Part shown: positions 1-9,115 of the stretch, piece after piece
How positions within the stretch are numbered: the first letter of the stretch is position 1
Layout of the letters: every line of letters begins with the position of its first letter
Assembly: GCA_965246805.1 (NCBI GenBank)
Contig: CBDFFO010000007.1
Span: 1 to 64,000, forward strand
Direction of reading: 5' to 3'
DNA from: Schlegelella_A sp965246805
GTDB taxonomy: Bacteria; Pseudomonadota; Gammaproteobacteria; Burkholderiales; Burkholderiaceae_C
DNA: 64,000 nucleotides
The notes under the pieces: generated by a model
The model's input: only the letters and a program-made list of their open reading frames with translations
Database searches by the model: none
Told to the model about the DNA's origin: nothing
Position numbers and translations under genes: made by a program

Positions 1-3000
1 GTCAGCGTGGCGTCGACCGGATCGATGGCGAGATCGGTGCCACCCGGCGTGGCGTCGCTGATGCCCGTGCGCTTCGCACGCAACAGCAGCGCGCCGCCGC
101 CCGCGTCGACGGTGGCGCCGTTCTGCAGGCGAAGCGTGCCGTTCGCGCTGTTCAGCGCCACGCGGTCGTCGCTCGCGTTGCCGTTGCTCGACGCGCCGAC
201 GCGCAAGGCGGCCGTGCCATGCAGCGTCAGGTCGGTGCCTGCATTCAAAGCGGTGTGGCCGTTGGCAGCGCTCGCATCGAGCATGCCGTCGATCACCAGC
301 GCACCGGCGTCGGCCGTCAATGCGAGGTCGCGTGCGGTGAGCGTGGTGCCCGCGGCGAGGCTCTGGTCGCCGGTGCGGTTGCGGACCGTGATGGCGCCGC
401 CGAAGGCATGGCTCGTGGCGCTGCTGGCGCCGAGCAGCAGCGTGCTCAAGGCCGTGAGGTCGACGGCGCGGCCGCTGTCTATCGTGAGTTCGGCACCTCG
501 ACCGGCGCCCGGTGCGGTCGCCAGCAATTGCCCCTGCAGCAAGACCTGGCCCTGCGGAGCTTGCAACGTCAAGGTGCCGCCATCGCCCTGGCCGGCTGCC
601 GACACGTCGATCGTCGACGCCGATGCGACCCGCACGTCGCCCGTGGCGCTGCGCGCACTGACGTGGCCCGCAGCGAGGTCGATGGCGGTGCCGTCGATGG
701 TGCGCGTCTGGCCGTTGGCGCGCGTCGTCGAGCCGGCGCCGAACGTGATGCTGCCGGCGGCGTCGAGACCGACGCGGCCGCCGGGCAGGTCAATCTCGCC
801 GCGCTGGGCGATGGAGCTGCCGCTCAACGCGAGTTGCGCGCCCGCCGGCAGTGGTGTGGCGCCCGCCGTCGGTGCGGTTGCCGGTGGCGCCGCCCGGTCG
901 ATGGTCAGCACGCCGCCGGCCGCGATCGTCTGATCGGCCGCGCCGCTGGCCGCGATGCGCTGGCTGGTCAGCGCGAGATCGCCGGTGGTCGTGAATGCGC
1001 CGGTGCCGGCGAGGCGGATGTCGCCGCTCGCAGCGAGCCGCGCGCCACCGGCAGCGTTGATGCGTTGCGCCCCGCTGCCGAAGGTGATGCTGCCGGCGCT
1101 GCCCGCTTGTGCGCTGGCGTCGATGGTCAACGCGCCGGCGCCGGTGCGGTCCGCGCTCGGCGTCTGACCGGTGCTGTTGGCGAAGCGCACGTCGCCGGCA
1201 CCCACACGGGCCGCCTCGATGCCGGCGCCGAGGCGGATCTCGGGCGTGTCGAGCGTGAGGCTGCGCAGCGTCGGCGAGCCGAGCGTGCTGCCGGCGGCGA
1301 GGTCGATGCTCGTGTAGCTGCGCAGCGTGAGGTCGCGCGCGGCGCCGAGCTGGGCCGCGAGTGCTGGCGTGAGGACGAGCGTGTTGCCCGCTTGGGCGGG
1401 CGATGCACCGGCGCCCGCGTCGTTGTTGACGGCGATCTGGCCGGCACCGATCGACACGGCGTCGGCGCGCAAGGTACTGCCCGCACCGAGGGTTGTCGAA
1501 CGCGTGGCATCGAGCAGCAAGGTGCCGCCGGGTGCATCGAAACGGGCGCCGCCGGCGATCACGAGATCGCCTCGATCCCGCGCGGCGCCAATGCGGTCGA
1601 GCGACGCGACGGCGGCATCGCTGACGCGAAGGGCCGCGCCGGCACCCTGCACATGGAACGACTCGGCGCTGGCAACTGCCGCATCGGCCGGCGGCAAGGC
1701 CTGCACGGTGGCGCCAGCACCGACCTGCACGTCGTTGAGAGCGACCGCGACGAAGTCGGGCACCGACAACGCGACGCTGCCGTTGGCGAGCCGCACCGAG
1801 CTCGAGCGAACGGTGAGCGTGCTGCCGGTGTCGTCGCTCGGCCCCCGCGTGGCGCCGAGCACGATGCTCGCGGCCCCGAGCCGGTTCAACTGGTCGGCGC
1901 CGAGGTTCAGCGTGCCGACCGCCGCGAGGTTGGAACCGGTGTCGGCGACGTTGATCCGATCGGCCGCGAAGAACGCGACGCCGCCACGACCGGCCGCGGC
2001 GGGAGTCGCGGCCGCGGTCGTCGTCGCCGGGGTCACCGGCACCTCGAAGCGGAAGCTGCCGGCGAGGTTGGCCTGGTTGGCGGCGACCGTCAACGTGCCG
2101 GCATCGCTCGGCAGGCGTGGCACCACGGCGTCGCGCGCCGCAGCAGCGGCGCTGAAGAAGCTGCCCGCGTCGCTGCTGCGGATCTCCGACGACAGCCGCG
2201 CGATCGCCGACGGCGTGACCAGCCAGTTCGACGGCAGTGCCTCGTGAAACGGCGTGCCCGCATCGCCGAGCAAGGCGCCGACGATGGCCGACCCATCGGC
2301 CTTGGCGAACTTCGCGCCGAGCGCGAACGGCGTGCCGCTCGCCGGCTTGACGAGGAAGGCGCCGGCAAGCAACGCATAGTTCGCCGGCAGCAAGGTGTAG
2401 GTGCCTGCGGCCAAGGGGCCGCCCTCGCCCACCGTGAGCGTGCGGCCGATGCGCGGCGCCACGGCGGTGAGCGACGGGTCGAACGGCGCGGTGGCGCTGG
2501 CGAACGGCACGATGGCGAACGCGCCATCGGCGCCGGTGAAGATGTTGGTCGAGCCACCCGGTCCCGGCACGAACTGGGTCGCGACCAGTTCGCCGCCGCC
2601 CGACAGGTCGACCGTGGCGCCACCGTCGACGCCGACCGCGCCGCTGCCTGCGGAGAGCATGATGTTCTTGGCCGGCGGCGCGGTGATCGCTGCCGCTCCG
2701 AAGGTGGTGCCAGGCGAGAACCAGCGGCCATCGACGGCGATGCCGTAAGGAACCGGCTTGTCGCCGCCGGCCACCGAAGTGACGCTGCCCGCGCCGAGCC
2801 GCGTGGTATCGGTGGCACGCAGCTCGATCGTGCCTTGCGGCGCGCGCAACACGCCACCTTGCTCGATGCGGGCCGCATCGATCGTCAGCACGCCGCCTGC
2901 CACCAAAGGCGCCGCGCTGCCCGTGTTGCCGCCGCTGAGGGTCACGGTCTTGCCCGGCGCCGAGATCGCGTAGCGCACATCGCTGCCAGGGTAGATCTGC

Positions 3001-6000
3001 TGCGCGCTCAGCGTGAGGTCGGCAGCGGTCGTAAAGCTGCCGCTCAATTGGTTGGTGTTGAGCGCGTTGCGCAATTGCAGGTCACCGGACGCTGCGAGTT
3101 GTACCGAGCCGAACCCTTGCGTCGCGAGGCGCCCGTCGAGGACGACCTCGCCGGCGCGCACCTGCAGCGTCCCCGCGCCGGCGGTCGTCACGGGTGCCGC
3201 GCGGGGTGGCACGTCGATCCCCTGCGGGTCTTGTCGATACGTGCCCGCGAGCACCACGGTCGGCGCTTCGAGGTCGACCCGCGACGCGCCGCTGGCAGCG
3301 ATGGCGCGGGTGTCGACGCGGATCTGCCGGGCGGCGTCGAGGCGCACATCGCCGTTGAAGCGGACGCTGTCTTGCGCGGTCGCCGAGAAGTCGACGATCT
3401 GCGCCGAGTTGACGAGGTCGGCCGACACCTCGGCGATGCCGGTCAGTGACGACGGCGCTGCGAGCAAGGTCGGCGTGAGCGCACGCGTGCGGTCGGCGCG
3501 CGTCGGCGTGATCGTGAGGTCGCGCGTCGCTTGCAGGAAGTTGCCCGGCCGGTCGCGCGTGCTCGTGAGCGTGACCGCCAGGCTGCCACCCGCTAGCACG
3601 TCGTTGCCGCCCGCGGCGGTGAGCGTGCCTTCGAGCAGCAGGTCGCGGTTGCCTGTGATGTTCAGGCGCCCGCCCGTACTCGCTAGAACGCGCGGCGACG
3701 TGACGAGGCCGGCGTTGTCGCGCAGCGTCACATCGAACGGCATCGGGTCGCTCGCGCCGCCGATGTCGACCACGCCGCCGTGTTGCCACACCACGCTCGA
3801 AGGCAGGCCTCCCGCGGTGACGTTCACCGTGCCGCCGCCGACGACGCGGCCCTGCCGCAGGCCGTTGCTGGTCGGCGTGACGAGGCTCGTGCCCGAGACG
3901 TCGATGCGGCTGGTGTCGCCAAGCCACACGAAGCGCGGCGGGGCGTATGACGGGTCGGTCGTCGGCACCTGTTCGCCTGCGATCAGCGAGGCCGGCGCCT
4001 CGACGTTGTTGTTGGCGACGGTGACCGTGCCGCCGTGGTCGACGACCGCGCCATCGACCGTGACGCCACGTGCCGCAAGCAGGTTGACGGTCGCGGTCGG
4101 CACCAGGTCGAGCTTGCTGCCTTCTGAGAGCGTCAGCACGCCATCATTGGTTGCGCCGCCGAGCCCGCTCGAGCGCAGCGTGAGGTTGACCGCGCGCGGC
4201 AACGCGTTGGGTGCCGTGCCGATCGTGAATGCATCGCGCATCGAGGTGCCGCTCGGTGCGTAGCGCGTGCCGGCATCGGCGACGAAGCTCAGCGAGCGCG
4301 GCGCAACGATGACACCCGGCGCGACATCGAGCGCCCGGCGCCCGTTCAGATCGAAGCCGTCGAAACCGCCGCGCGTAAAGAAATCGGTGCCGAGCGTGAT
4401 GGTCGACGCGCTGGCGCCGGCCGGCGCCGAGCCGATCGCGAGCTGCTCGGTCGTGAGCACCAACGAGCCGCCGCGGGTGCTCGAATAGGCGCGCAACTCG
4501 CCGCCCAATCGCACGGTCGGCAGGTTCGCGTTCGGCAGCGTGCGGCCGGCCGTGAGCACGATGGTGCCGGCCGAATCGCCGCTCACCGCGCCGCCGGTCG
4601 AGACCGTCGCGCCCCCCGACACGTCGACCACGCTGCCGGTGCCGAGCACCAGGTCGGCCGCCGAAGCGTCAAGCGTGACTTGCCCGCCGGTGGTGACGCC
4701 GCCCGCGAACGGGCCGTCGACCGCGCGGTTCACGAATGCGCCGCTCACATCGATCGCCACGCTGTCGGCGAGGCGCACCTCGCCGCCGCGCGAATGTGCG
4801 ATGACACTGCCACCGGCGCTCTGCACATCGGCGTTGATCGTCACTGCGGCATCGCGCGACAGCATCGTCAACGTCGATGCTGGCGGCAACGCGAGGCCAG
4901 CCCCTGGCGCAAGCGAGACCGCGCCGTTCGCGGCCAGGCTGATGCTGCCGAAGCCCCCTGCGAGCAACTGCGGTGCTGACACACGCGAGACCGGATCGAG
5001 CGGCGCCGTGAGCGGCGCGACCCAGGTCGTTGGATCGGCTTCGGTTCGCCCGGCGTTCACCGAGATGCTGCGGATCAGCGCACCGAGGTAGTTGTTGCCG
5101 CCGAAGGCTTGCCTGTTGACCGCGGCGCCGAGCGCGAGGGTTCCCGCCTTGGCGCGCGCATCGGTGCCCGTTTGCTGGCGCCGACCCTGCACGGCGCCGC
5201 CGTCGATGCGGCCGTCGAGGTCGACGATCGACGCGATGACGTCGAGGCTGCCCGCGTTGCGCCCGTCGACATAGCCGGGCGCGATCTGCCCGCCCGTCAC
5301 CGCGCCGAAGTGCACCACCGGGCCCCAGCGGTCGTACGCGGCCGAGAACTTGCCGGCGTCGATGGTGCGCACGTAGTTCAGGTCGGCCGGCGCGTTGTTG
5401 AGCGTGTAGCTCGAGCCGTCGGCGGCGATCAGCGTGGTCGGTTTCACCAACGCCTGGGTGTACGTGACCTGGCCACCCGACACGTCGATGCGCGACGTCG
5501 GGTGCGCGATCACCGCGCCTTCGGCGCGCAGCGTCACGTTGCCGCCCCCGGACAGGCGCTCGTCGGCCGTGCGCACGATGCCGCTCCGATAGGTCGACAG
5601 GCTGCCGAGGATGGGCGACGTGCCCCGGATGTCGACCGTGACGCGGTTGCGCGAGAGCGGACCGCCCTTTTGCAGCGGCGCGTCCTTCAGGTCGTTGCTG
5701 CCGAGCAGTTCGGTCGTCACGAAGTTGCGTGCCGCGCTCACGGTCGTGTCCCTGGTGCCCGAGGCGTCGATCAAGACGTTCTCGCCGATGACGATGCGGT
5801 CGGCGCTGTCCTGGACGGTGAAGCCGCTTGCCAGCGCGGTCGATGTGTACTCCGGCTTCGAGACCGCGCGCACGTCGATGGTCGCGCCGGGCGCGATGAC
5901 CTGCGCGCCGTTCTGGAACTCGACCGTCTTGCCGGCGAGCTCGACGCGCGAGCGCACGAAGGTCGCGTTGTCGTCGCTTGTGGGGACCTTGCCGTTGCTG

Positions 6001-7256
6001 CCGGGGGCGGTGTCGGGCAGCAATTCGGTGCGGCTGCTGTGGCTCGTGGTGTCGTCGCCGAGTACGAGCCGGCCGCTTTGGCGTGCGCGTTTGAAGTTGG
6101 CGTCGGCTTTGAACTGGAGTGAGGTGTCGACGTCGCCTTGCGCGAGCAGGAACACCGAGCCGCTCGCCGAGACACTGGTCGTCGCCGATACACGCCCCGA
6201 CTGGTTGACGGCGAGGCCGACCAGCGTGGTATTCCCACGCGGCGTGCTGATCACGCCGGTCGACTGGTTGACCACGCTGCCCGGGCCACCCTTGCTGCCA
6301 TGGCCCACCTCGACGAGCAGGCCGCGGGTCACCGGCACTTCACTGTTCACCTCCGATGCGTAGAGCGGGCCCAACTCCGAGTCGAGGTTGTCCGTCGGCA
6401 GGCGCAACACGATCTCGCTGCCGCCGGCGAGCACGGTCTGGCCGTCGGGCGTGCTGATCGCGCCCGCGTTCTCGACCCGCTTCGCGAACAGGAACACCCG
6501 GCCGCCGCTCGCCGTGGTGATGGTTGCGCCGTTCTCGACCTTCACGAAGCTCTTGCTGTCGATGAAGTCTTCGGGCCGCCCGCCGTAAGCGAACGCCGCG
6601 CCGGGGCCTGTGATCGCGCGCACGAGCCCCGACTTGAACTCGTCGTCGGAGATCATCAGCGTCGACGCGATCAGCGAGCCGACGTTGACCTGCGCGCCCC
6701 TGCCGAACAGGATGCCGTTGCCGTTGATGAGGTAGAGCTCGCCGCCATTGGTCGCGGTGAGCCGCCCGAGGATCTGCGACGGCGGCGTGGCCACCCCCGT
6801 GACACCGAGCACGCGGTTCAGTGCGCTGCTGCCGGCGAGCGACATGTCGTACGTGACGCTGCTGTTGGCGCCGATGTCGAAGCTCTGCCAGTTGTAGATC
6901 GCGCGCTGGCTGGTCTGCGAGACCGTCAAGTCCTGCCCATTGCGAGCGTTCGGGACGATCGTCGGCGCAGCCCCGCCGGTGCCGAAGGCGCGCCAGCCGA
7001 CCGGGTTGGCGGCCGTGCGCGCCGACGGCACCGGCACCGTGTTGACCGGCGGGGGCGCCAGCACCGGAACGCGCGACGCCTCGCCGAACGACGCCATCGG
7101 CAGCGCCGTCATCAGCGCCAGCACGAGCGGCTTCAGTGCCGGGGTGCACGCATCGCGATGCGTCGCGCTGCGCGCAACGGGCAAGCGACGCGCAGCGCGT
7201 GGTGTGCCGACGCCGGCGCGAGCCGTGGCGTCGATGGTGGTGAAGCGGGAGCTCAT
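1..7256 (-). CDS. Filamentous-haemagglutinin-like TpsA exoprotein (3' end outside window)
   Basis: Secreted adhesin of a two-partner (type Vb) secretion system. The minus-strand frame is open from the ATG at 7256 to the window edge, more than 2400 codons with no stop met, so the C-terminus is missing here. The first 60 or so residues form a long basic leader followed by a hydrophobic stretch (LKPLVLALMTALPMASFGEA), as in extended TpsA signal peptides. A TPS/haemagglutination-activity domain follows, recognisable by QSFDIGANSSVTYD, ILGRLTATNG and the near-canonical INGNGILFGRGAQVNVG around residue 175 (NPNGI in FHA). The rest is a Ser/Thr/Gly/Ala-rich run of short beta-type segments rich in DVSG, TLRA and LDAA phrases, expected to form a right-handed beta-helix fibre. 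It starts 10 bases after the stop of its transporter gene, so the two are surely co-transcribed. The exact ligand cannot be read from the sequence. Confidence 0.9.
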   Translation of the reverse strand, partial: MSSRFTTIDATARAGVGTPRAARRLPVARSATHRDACTPALKPLVLALMTALPMASFGEASRVPVLAPPPVNTVPVPSARTAANPVGWRAFGTGGAAPTIVPNARNGQDLTVSQTSQRAIYNWQSFDIGANSSVTYDMSLAGSSALNRVLGVTGVATPPSQILGRLTATNGGELYLINGNGILFGRGAQVNVGSLIASTLMISDDEFKSGLVRAITGPGAAFAYGGRPEDFIDSKSFVKVENGATITTASGGRVFLFAKRVENAGAISTPDGQTVLAGGSEIVLRLPTDNLDSELGPLYASEVNSEVPVTRGLLVEVGHGSKGGPGSVVNQSTGVISTPRGNTTLVGLAVNQSGRVSATTSVSASGSVFLLAQGDVDTSLQFKADANFKRARQSGRLVLGDDTTSHSSRTELLPDTAPGSNGKVPTSDDNATFVRSRVELAGKTVEFQNGAQVIAPGATIDVRAVSKPEYTSTALASGFTVQDSADRIVIGENVLIDASGTRDTTVSAARNFVTTELLGSNDLKDAPLQKGGPLSRNRVTVDIRGTSPILGSLSTYRSGIVRTADERLSGGGNVTLRAEGAVIAHPTSRIDVSGGQVTYTQALVKPTTLIAADGSSYTLNNAPADLNYVRTIDAGKFSAAYDRWGPVVHFGAVTGGQIAPGYVDGRNAGSLDVIASIVDLDGRIDGGAVQGRRQQTGTDARAKAGTLALGAAVNRQAFGGNNYLGALIRSISVNAGRTEADPTTWVAPLTAPLDPVSRVSAPQLLAGGFGSISLAANGAVSLAPGAGLALPPASTLTMLSRDAAVTINADVQSAGGSVIAHSRGGEVRLADSVAIDVSGAFVNRAVDGPFAGGVTTGGQVTLDASAADLVLGTGSVVDVSGGATVSTGGAVSGDSAGTIVLTAGRTLPNANLPTVRLGGELRAYSSTRGGSLVLTTEQLAIGSAPAGASASTITLGTDFFTRGGFDGFDLNGRRALDVAPGVIVAPRSLSFVADAGTRYAPSGTSMRDAFTIGTAPNALPRAVNLTLRSSGLGGATNDGVLTLSEGSKLDLVPTATVNLLAARGVTVDGAVVDHGGTVTVANNNVEAPASLIAGEQVPTTDPSYAPPRFVWLGDTSRIDVSGTSLVTPTSNGLRQGRVVGGGTVNVTAGGLPSSVVWQHGGVVDIGGASDPMPFDVTLRDNAGLVTSPRVLASTGGRLNITGNRDLLLEGTLTAAGGNDVLAGGSLAVTLTSTRDRPGNFLQATRDLTITPTRADRTRALTPTLLAAPSSLTGIAEVSADLVNSAQIVDFSATAQDSVRFNGDVRLDAARQIRVDTRAIAASGASRVDLEAPTVVLAGTYRQDPQGIDVPPRAAPVTTAGAGTLQVRAGEVVLDGRLATQGFGSVQLAASGDLQLRNALNTNQLSGSFTTAADLTLSAQQIYPGSDVRYAISAPGKTVTLSGGNTGSAAPLVAGGVLTIDAARIEQGGVLRAPQGTIELRATDTTRLGAGSVTSVAGGDKPVPYGIAVDGRWFSPGTTFGAAAITAPPAKNIMLSAGSGAVGVDGGATVDLSGGGELVATQFVPGPGGSTNIFTGADGAFAIVPFASATAPFDPSLTAVAPRIGRTLTVGEGGPLAAGTYTLLPANYALLAGAFLVKPASGTPFALGAKFAKADGSAIVGALLGDAGTPFHEALPSNWLVTPSAIARLSSEIRSSDAGSFFSAAAAARDAVVPRLPSDAGTLTVAANQANLAGSFRFEVPVTPATTTAAATPAAAGRGGVAFFAADRINVADTGSNLAAVGTLNLGADQLNRLGAASIVLGATRGPSDDTGSTLTVRSSSVRLANGSVALSVPDFVAVALNDVQVGAGATVQALPPADAAVASAESFHVQGAGAALRVSDAAVASLDRIGAARDRGDLVIAGGARFDAPGGTLLLDATRSTTLGAGSTLRADAVSIGAGQIAVNNDAGAGASPAQAGNTLVLTPALAAQLGAARDLTLRSYTSIDLAAGSTLGSPTLRSLTLDTPEIRLGAGIEAARVGAGDVRFANSTGQTPSADRTGAGALTIDASAQAGSAGSITFGSGAQRINAAGGARLAASGDIRLAGTGAFTTTGDLALTSQRIAASGAADQTIAAGGVLTIDRAAPPATAPTAGATPLPAGAQLALSGSSIAQRGEIDLPGGRVGLDAAGSITFGAGSTTRANGQTRTIDGTAIDLAAGHVSARSATGDVRVASASTIDVSAAGQGDGGTLTLQAPQGQVLLQGQLLATAPGAGRGAELTIDSGRAVDLTALSTLLLGASSATSHAFGGAITVRNRTGDQSLAAGTTLTARDLALTADAGALVIDGMLDASAANGHTALNAGTDLTLHGTAALRVGASSNGNASDDRVALNSANGTLRLQNGATVDAGGGALLLRAKRTGISDATPGGTDLAIDPVDATL

Positions 7257-7266
7257 CGGGCGGCTT

Positions 7267-9027
7267 TCAGAATCGGTAGCGCACGCGCACGTGCAGGCGC
7301 GGGTCGAGCTCGGGGGTGGCGAACGTTCGCTTCATCGGCCATGCGAGGTCGAGCGACGCATCGAAGGCCTTGCGGGTGCTGAGCCGGATGCCGACGCCGG
7401 CGCCGAGCATCGACATGCGCGGCACCTGGCCGAACGAGGGTTCGATCGTGTAGACGCGGGCCGCGTCGACGAAGCCCAGGAACGACAGGTCGGAGAGCAG
7501 CGGCGTGCGGCCTTCGGCGGGCCGCTCGTCGACCGAGCCGCCGAACCAGCCGCCGACGCGACCCGACACGTTCGCACTGCGCCACTCGATCGAGCCGAGC
7601 ACGCCGCGGTCGCCGGACGACTCCGCGTTCAGATAGCCGCGAACCGTTTCCGCCCCGCCGACCGAGAACTGCTCGCTGCTCGCCAGCGGGTCGGTCGCGA
7701 GCTGGCCCGAGAGCCGCAGCGCGACGAGGCTGCCGAACGGCGCGGGTTCGTTGTGGCGGGCATCGACCTTCAAGGTCGCGAAGCCGCCGTCTGCGCCTTG
7801 TCGCTTGCATGCGAACTGGTCGACCGGGCCGACCGTGCCCGGGCAATCGACGTCGCGCTGCAGCAGTTTTCGCAGCGCGACGGTGGCGGTGATGCCGAGC
7901 TGCGAGAGCCGCCCGTCGCCCGACCACACGCCGTTGTACGAGGCTTGCATCGGCAGGTAGCGCAGCGGCGTCGAGATGTTGTCGGTTCCGAAAGCGACGC
8001 GTTCCTTCAGGTCCTTGTAGTCGGCGCCGACGCTCAGGGTATGGCTGCTGCCCTCGACCACGCCGAACGGCAGCACGTAGCGCAAGCCGAGCGTGAAGCC
8101 CTTGCCGAACACCGTGGTGCCGCCGAGCGACTCGACCTGGCTGTCCGACACCACGCCGTAGCCGACGAGGCTCGTGCCGCTGTCGAGCGGCACCGTGTAG
8201 TTGGCGACCAGCACGCTCGATTGCGAAGGCGCCGTCGGCGCGGTGATGGCGGTGATGGCGAGGCTGTGGTCGCGCTGGAACAGGTTGTCGTAGCGGAGCG
8301 TGGCGCTCAGGCGCATCGGGTCGGTGTTCGGCGCGTGCTCGTTGGTCACCTCGACGCTGCCCGAGAGCGGCAACTCGTCGGCCACCTTCAAGTCGACCTC
8401 GACCGTGCCGGGCAGCGGGCCGGGCCGCAGCACCGGTTGCACGCGCCGCTCCTCGCTGCGATTGACGAGGGCGAGCTGGCGCTGCGCTTCGGTGAAGTTC
8501 GGCACTTGGCCTTCGGCGAACTCGGGCACCTTGGCGCGGATGTAGCCCTGCGAGAAATAGCGCGAGCCGGTCACGCTCAGCCGTTCGACGCGGCCTTCCT
8601 GCACGTGCAGCCTCACGACGCCCCCATCGACGCGCTGCTCCGGCACGTCGACGAAGACAGTGAGGAAGCCGGCGTCCTGGTAGGCCTTCTCGAGCGCGCC
8701 GCGCGCTGCGTCGGCATCGCCGAGCTGGCGCTGCGGGCCGAGAAAGGGCGTGACCGCGCGCTCGATGGCGGCCGCGTCGAGCACGGTGTTGCCCTCGATC
8801 TCGTATTCGAGGATGTCAAAGCGAGGCTCGGCGGGTGCGGCAGCGGGCTGGGTTTGGGTTGGCTGTCGTGGTGTGGGCGTCTGCGCAAGCGCAGCGTGGC
8901 CGAACATCGCGGCGGCCACGCCGATCGGGCACAGCAACGCGCGAAGCCGGGTACTGCGCGCAGCGCCGAATCGGTGCCGCCGCGGCGGCACCGATTCGGG
9001 CAGGAGATCGTCCTTACAGGACCACAT
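7267..9027 (-). CDS. TpsB outer-membrane transporter (ShlB/FhaC/HecB family)
   Basis: Two-partner secretion pore that exports the adhesin encoded just downstream. The 586-residue product has a signal-peptide-like segment (LLCPIGVAAAMFGHAALAQ, ending near residue 49), a Pro/Gln-rich linker, POTRA domains beginning RFDILEYEIEGNTVLD at about residue 60, and a long C-terminal beta-barrel region. It ends in VRVRYRF; a terminal Phe is the usual outer-membrane barrel signature. The barrel also shows the VRGY motif (GGAETVRGYLNAE) found in this family. Length fits FhaC-type proteins. The start is uncertain: the ATG at 9027 lacks a clear ribosome site and gives a long n-region that spans a perfect 34-base palindrome, so initiation at a later codon is possible. 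Confidence 0.9.
   Translation of the reverse strand: MWSCKDDLLPESVPPRRHRFGAARSTRLRALLCPIGVAAAMFGHAALAQTPTPRQPTQTQPAAAPAEPRFDILEYEIEGNTVLDAAAIERAVTPFLGPQRQLGDADAARGALEKAYQDAGFLTVFVDVPEQRVDGGVVRLHVQEGRVERLSVTGSRYFSQGYIRAKVPEFAEGQVPNFTEAQRQLALVNRSEERRVQPVLRPGPLPGTVEVDLKVADELPLSGSVEVTNEHAPNTDPMRLSATLRYDNLFQRDHSLAITAITAPTAPSQSSVLVANYTVPLDSGTSLVGYGVVSDSQVESLGGTTVFGKGFTLGLRYVLPFGVVEGSSHTLSVGADYKDLKERVAFGTDNISTPLRYLPMQASYNGVWSGDGRLSQLGITATVALRKLLQRDVDCPGTVGPVDQFACKRQGADGGFATLKVDARHNEPAPFGSLVALRLSGQLATDPLASSEQFSVGGAETVRGYLNAESSGDRGVLGSIEWRSANVSGRVGGWFGGSVDERPAEGRTPLLSDLSFLGFVDAARVYTIEPSFGQVPRMSMLGAGVGIRLSTRKAFDASLDLAWPMKRTFATPELDPRLHVRVRYRF
8966..8999. repeat. Perfect 34-base palindrome in the 5' end of tpsB
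   Basis: Two 16-base arms (CCGAATCGGTGCCGCC and its exact complement) are separated by GC, which is itself self-complementary, so all 34 bases form one perfect palindrome. It falls inside the annotated tpsB leader. No T-run follows on either strand, so it does not look like a standard intrinsic terminator. It could be an operator, an mRNA hairpin over the tpsB start region, or a short mobile palindromic repeat. Confidence 0.85.
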
Positions 9028-9115
9028 GGAAGCTTAGGAGGGCAGGCGTTGGGTTCGATGGCGCGAGGCATGTCGCGACACCGGCGGTGAGGTCTGCTGC
9101 AGCGGCCTGGCGCTG

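Noticed and set aside
219..3449. A 1076-codon open frame on the plus strand opposite the adhesin gene
   Set aside because: Its product is an Arg/Ala/Gly-rich mixture with no domain, while the opposite strand encodes a coherent TpsA protein over the whole span. Long shadow frames are expected at this GC content.
8966..8999. Intrinsic terminator of the PEP-CTERM-like gene at 9116
   Set aside because: The hairpin is perfect but lacks a following T-run on either strand and lies beyond the first possible tpsB start.
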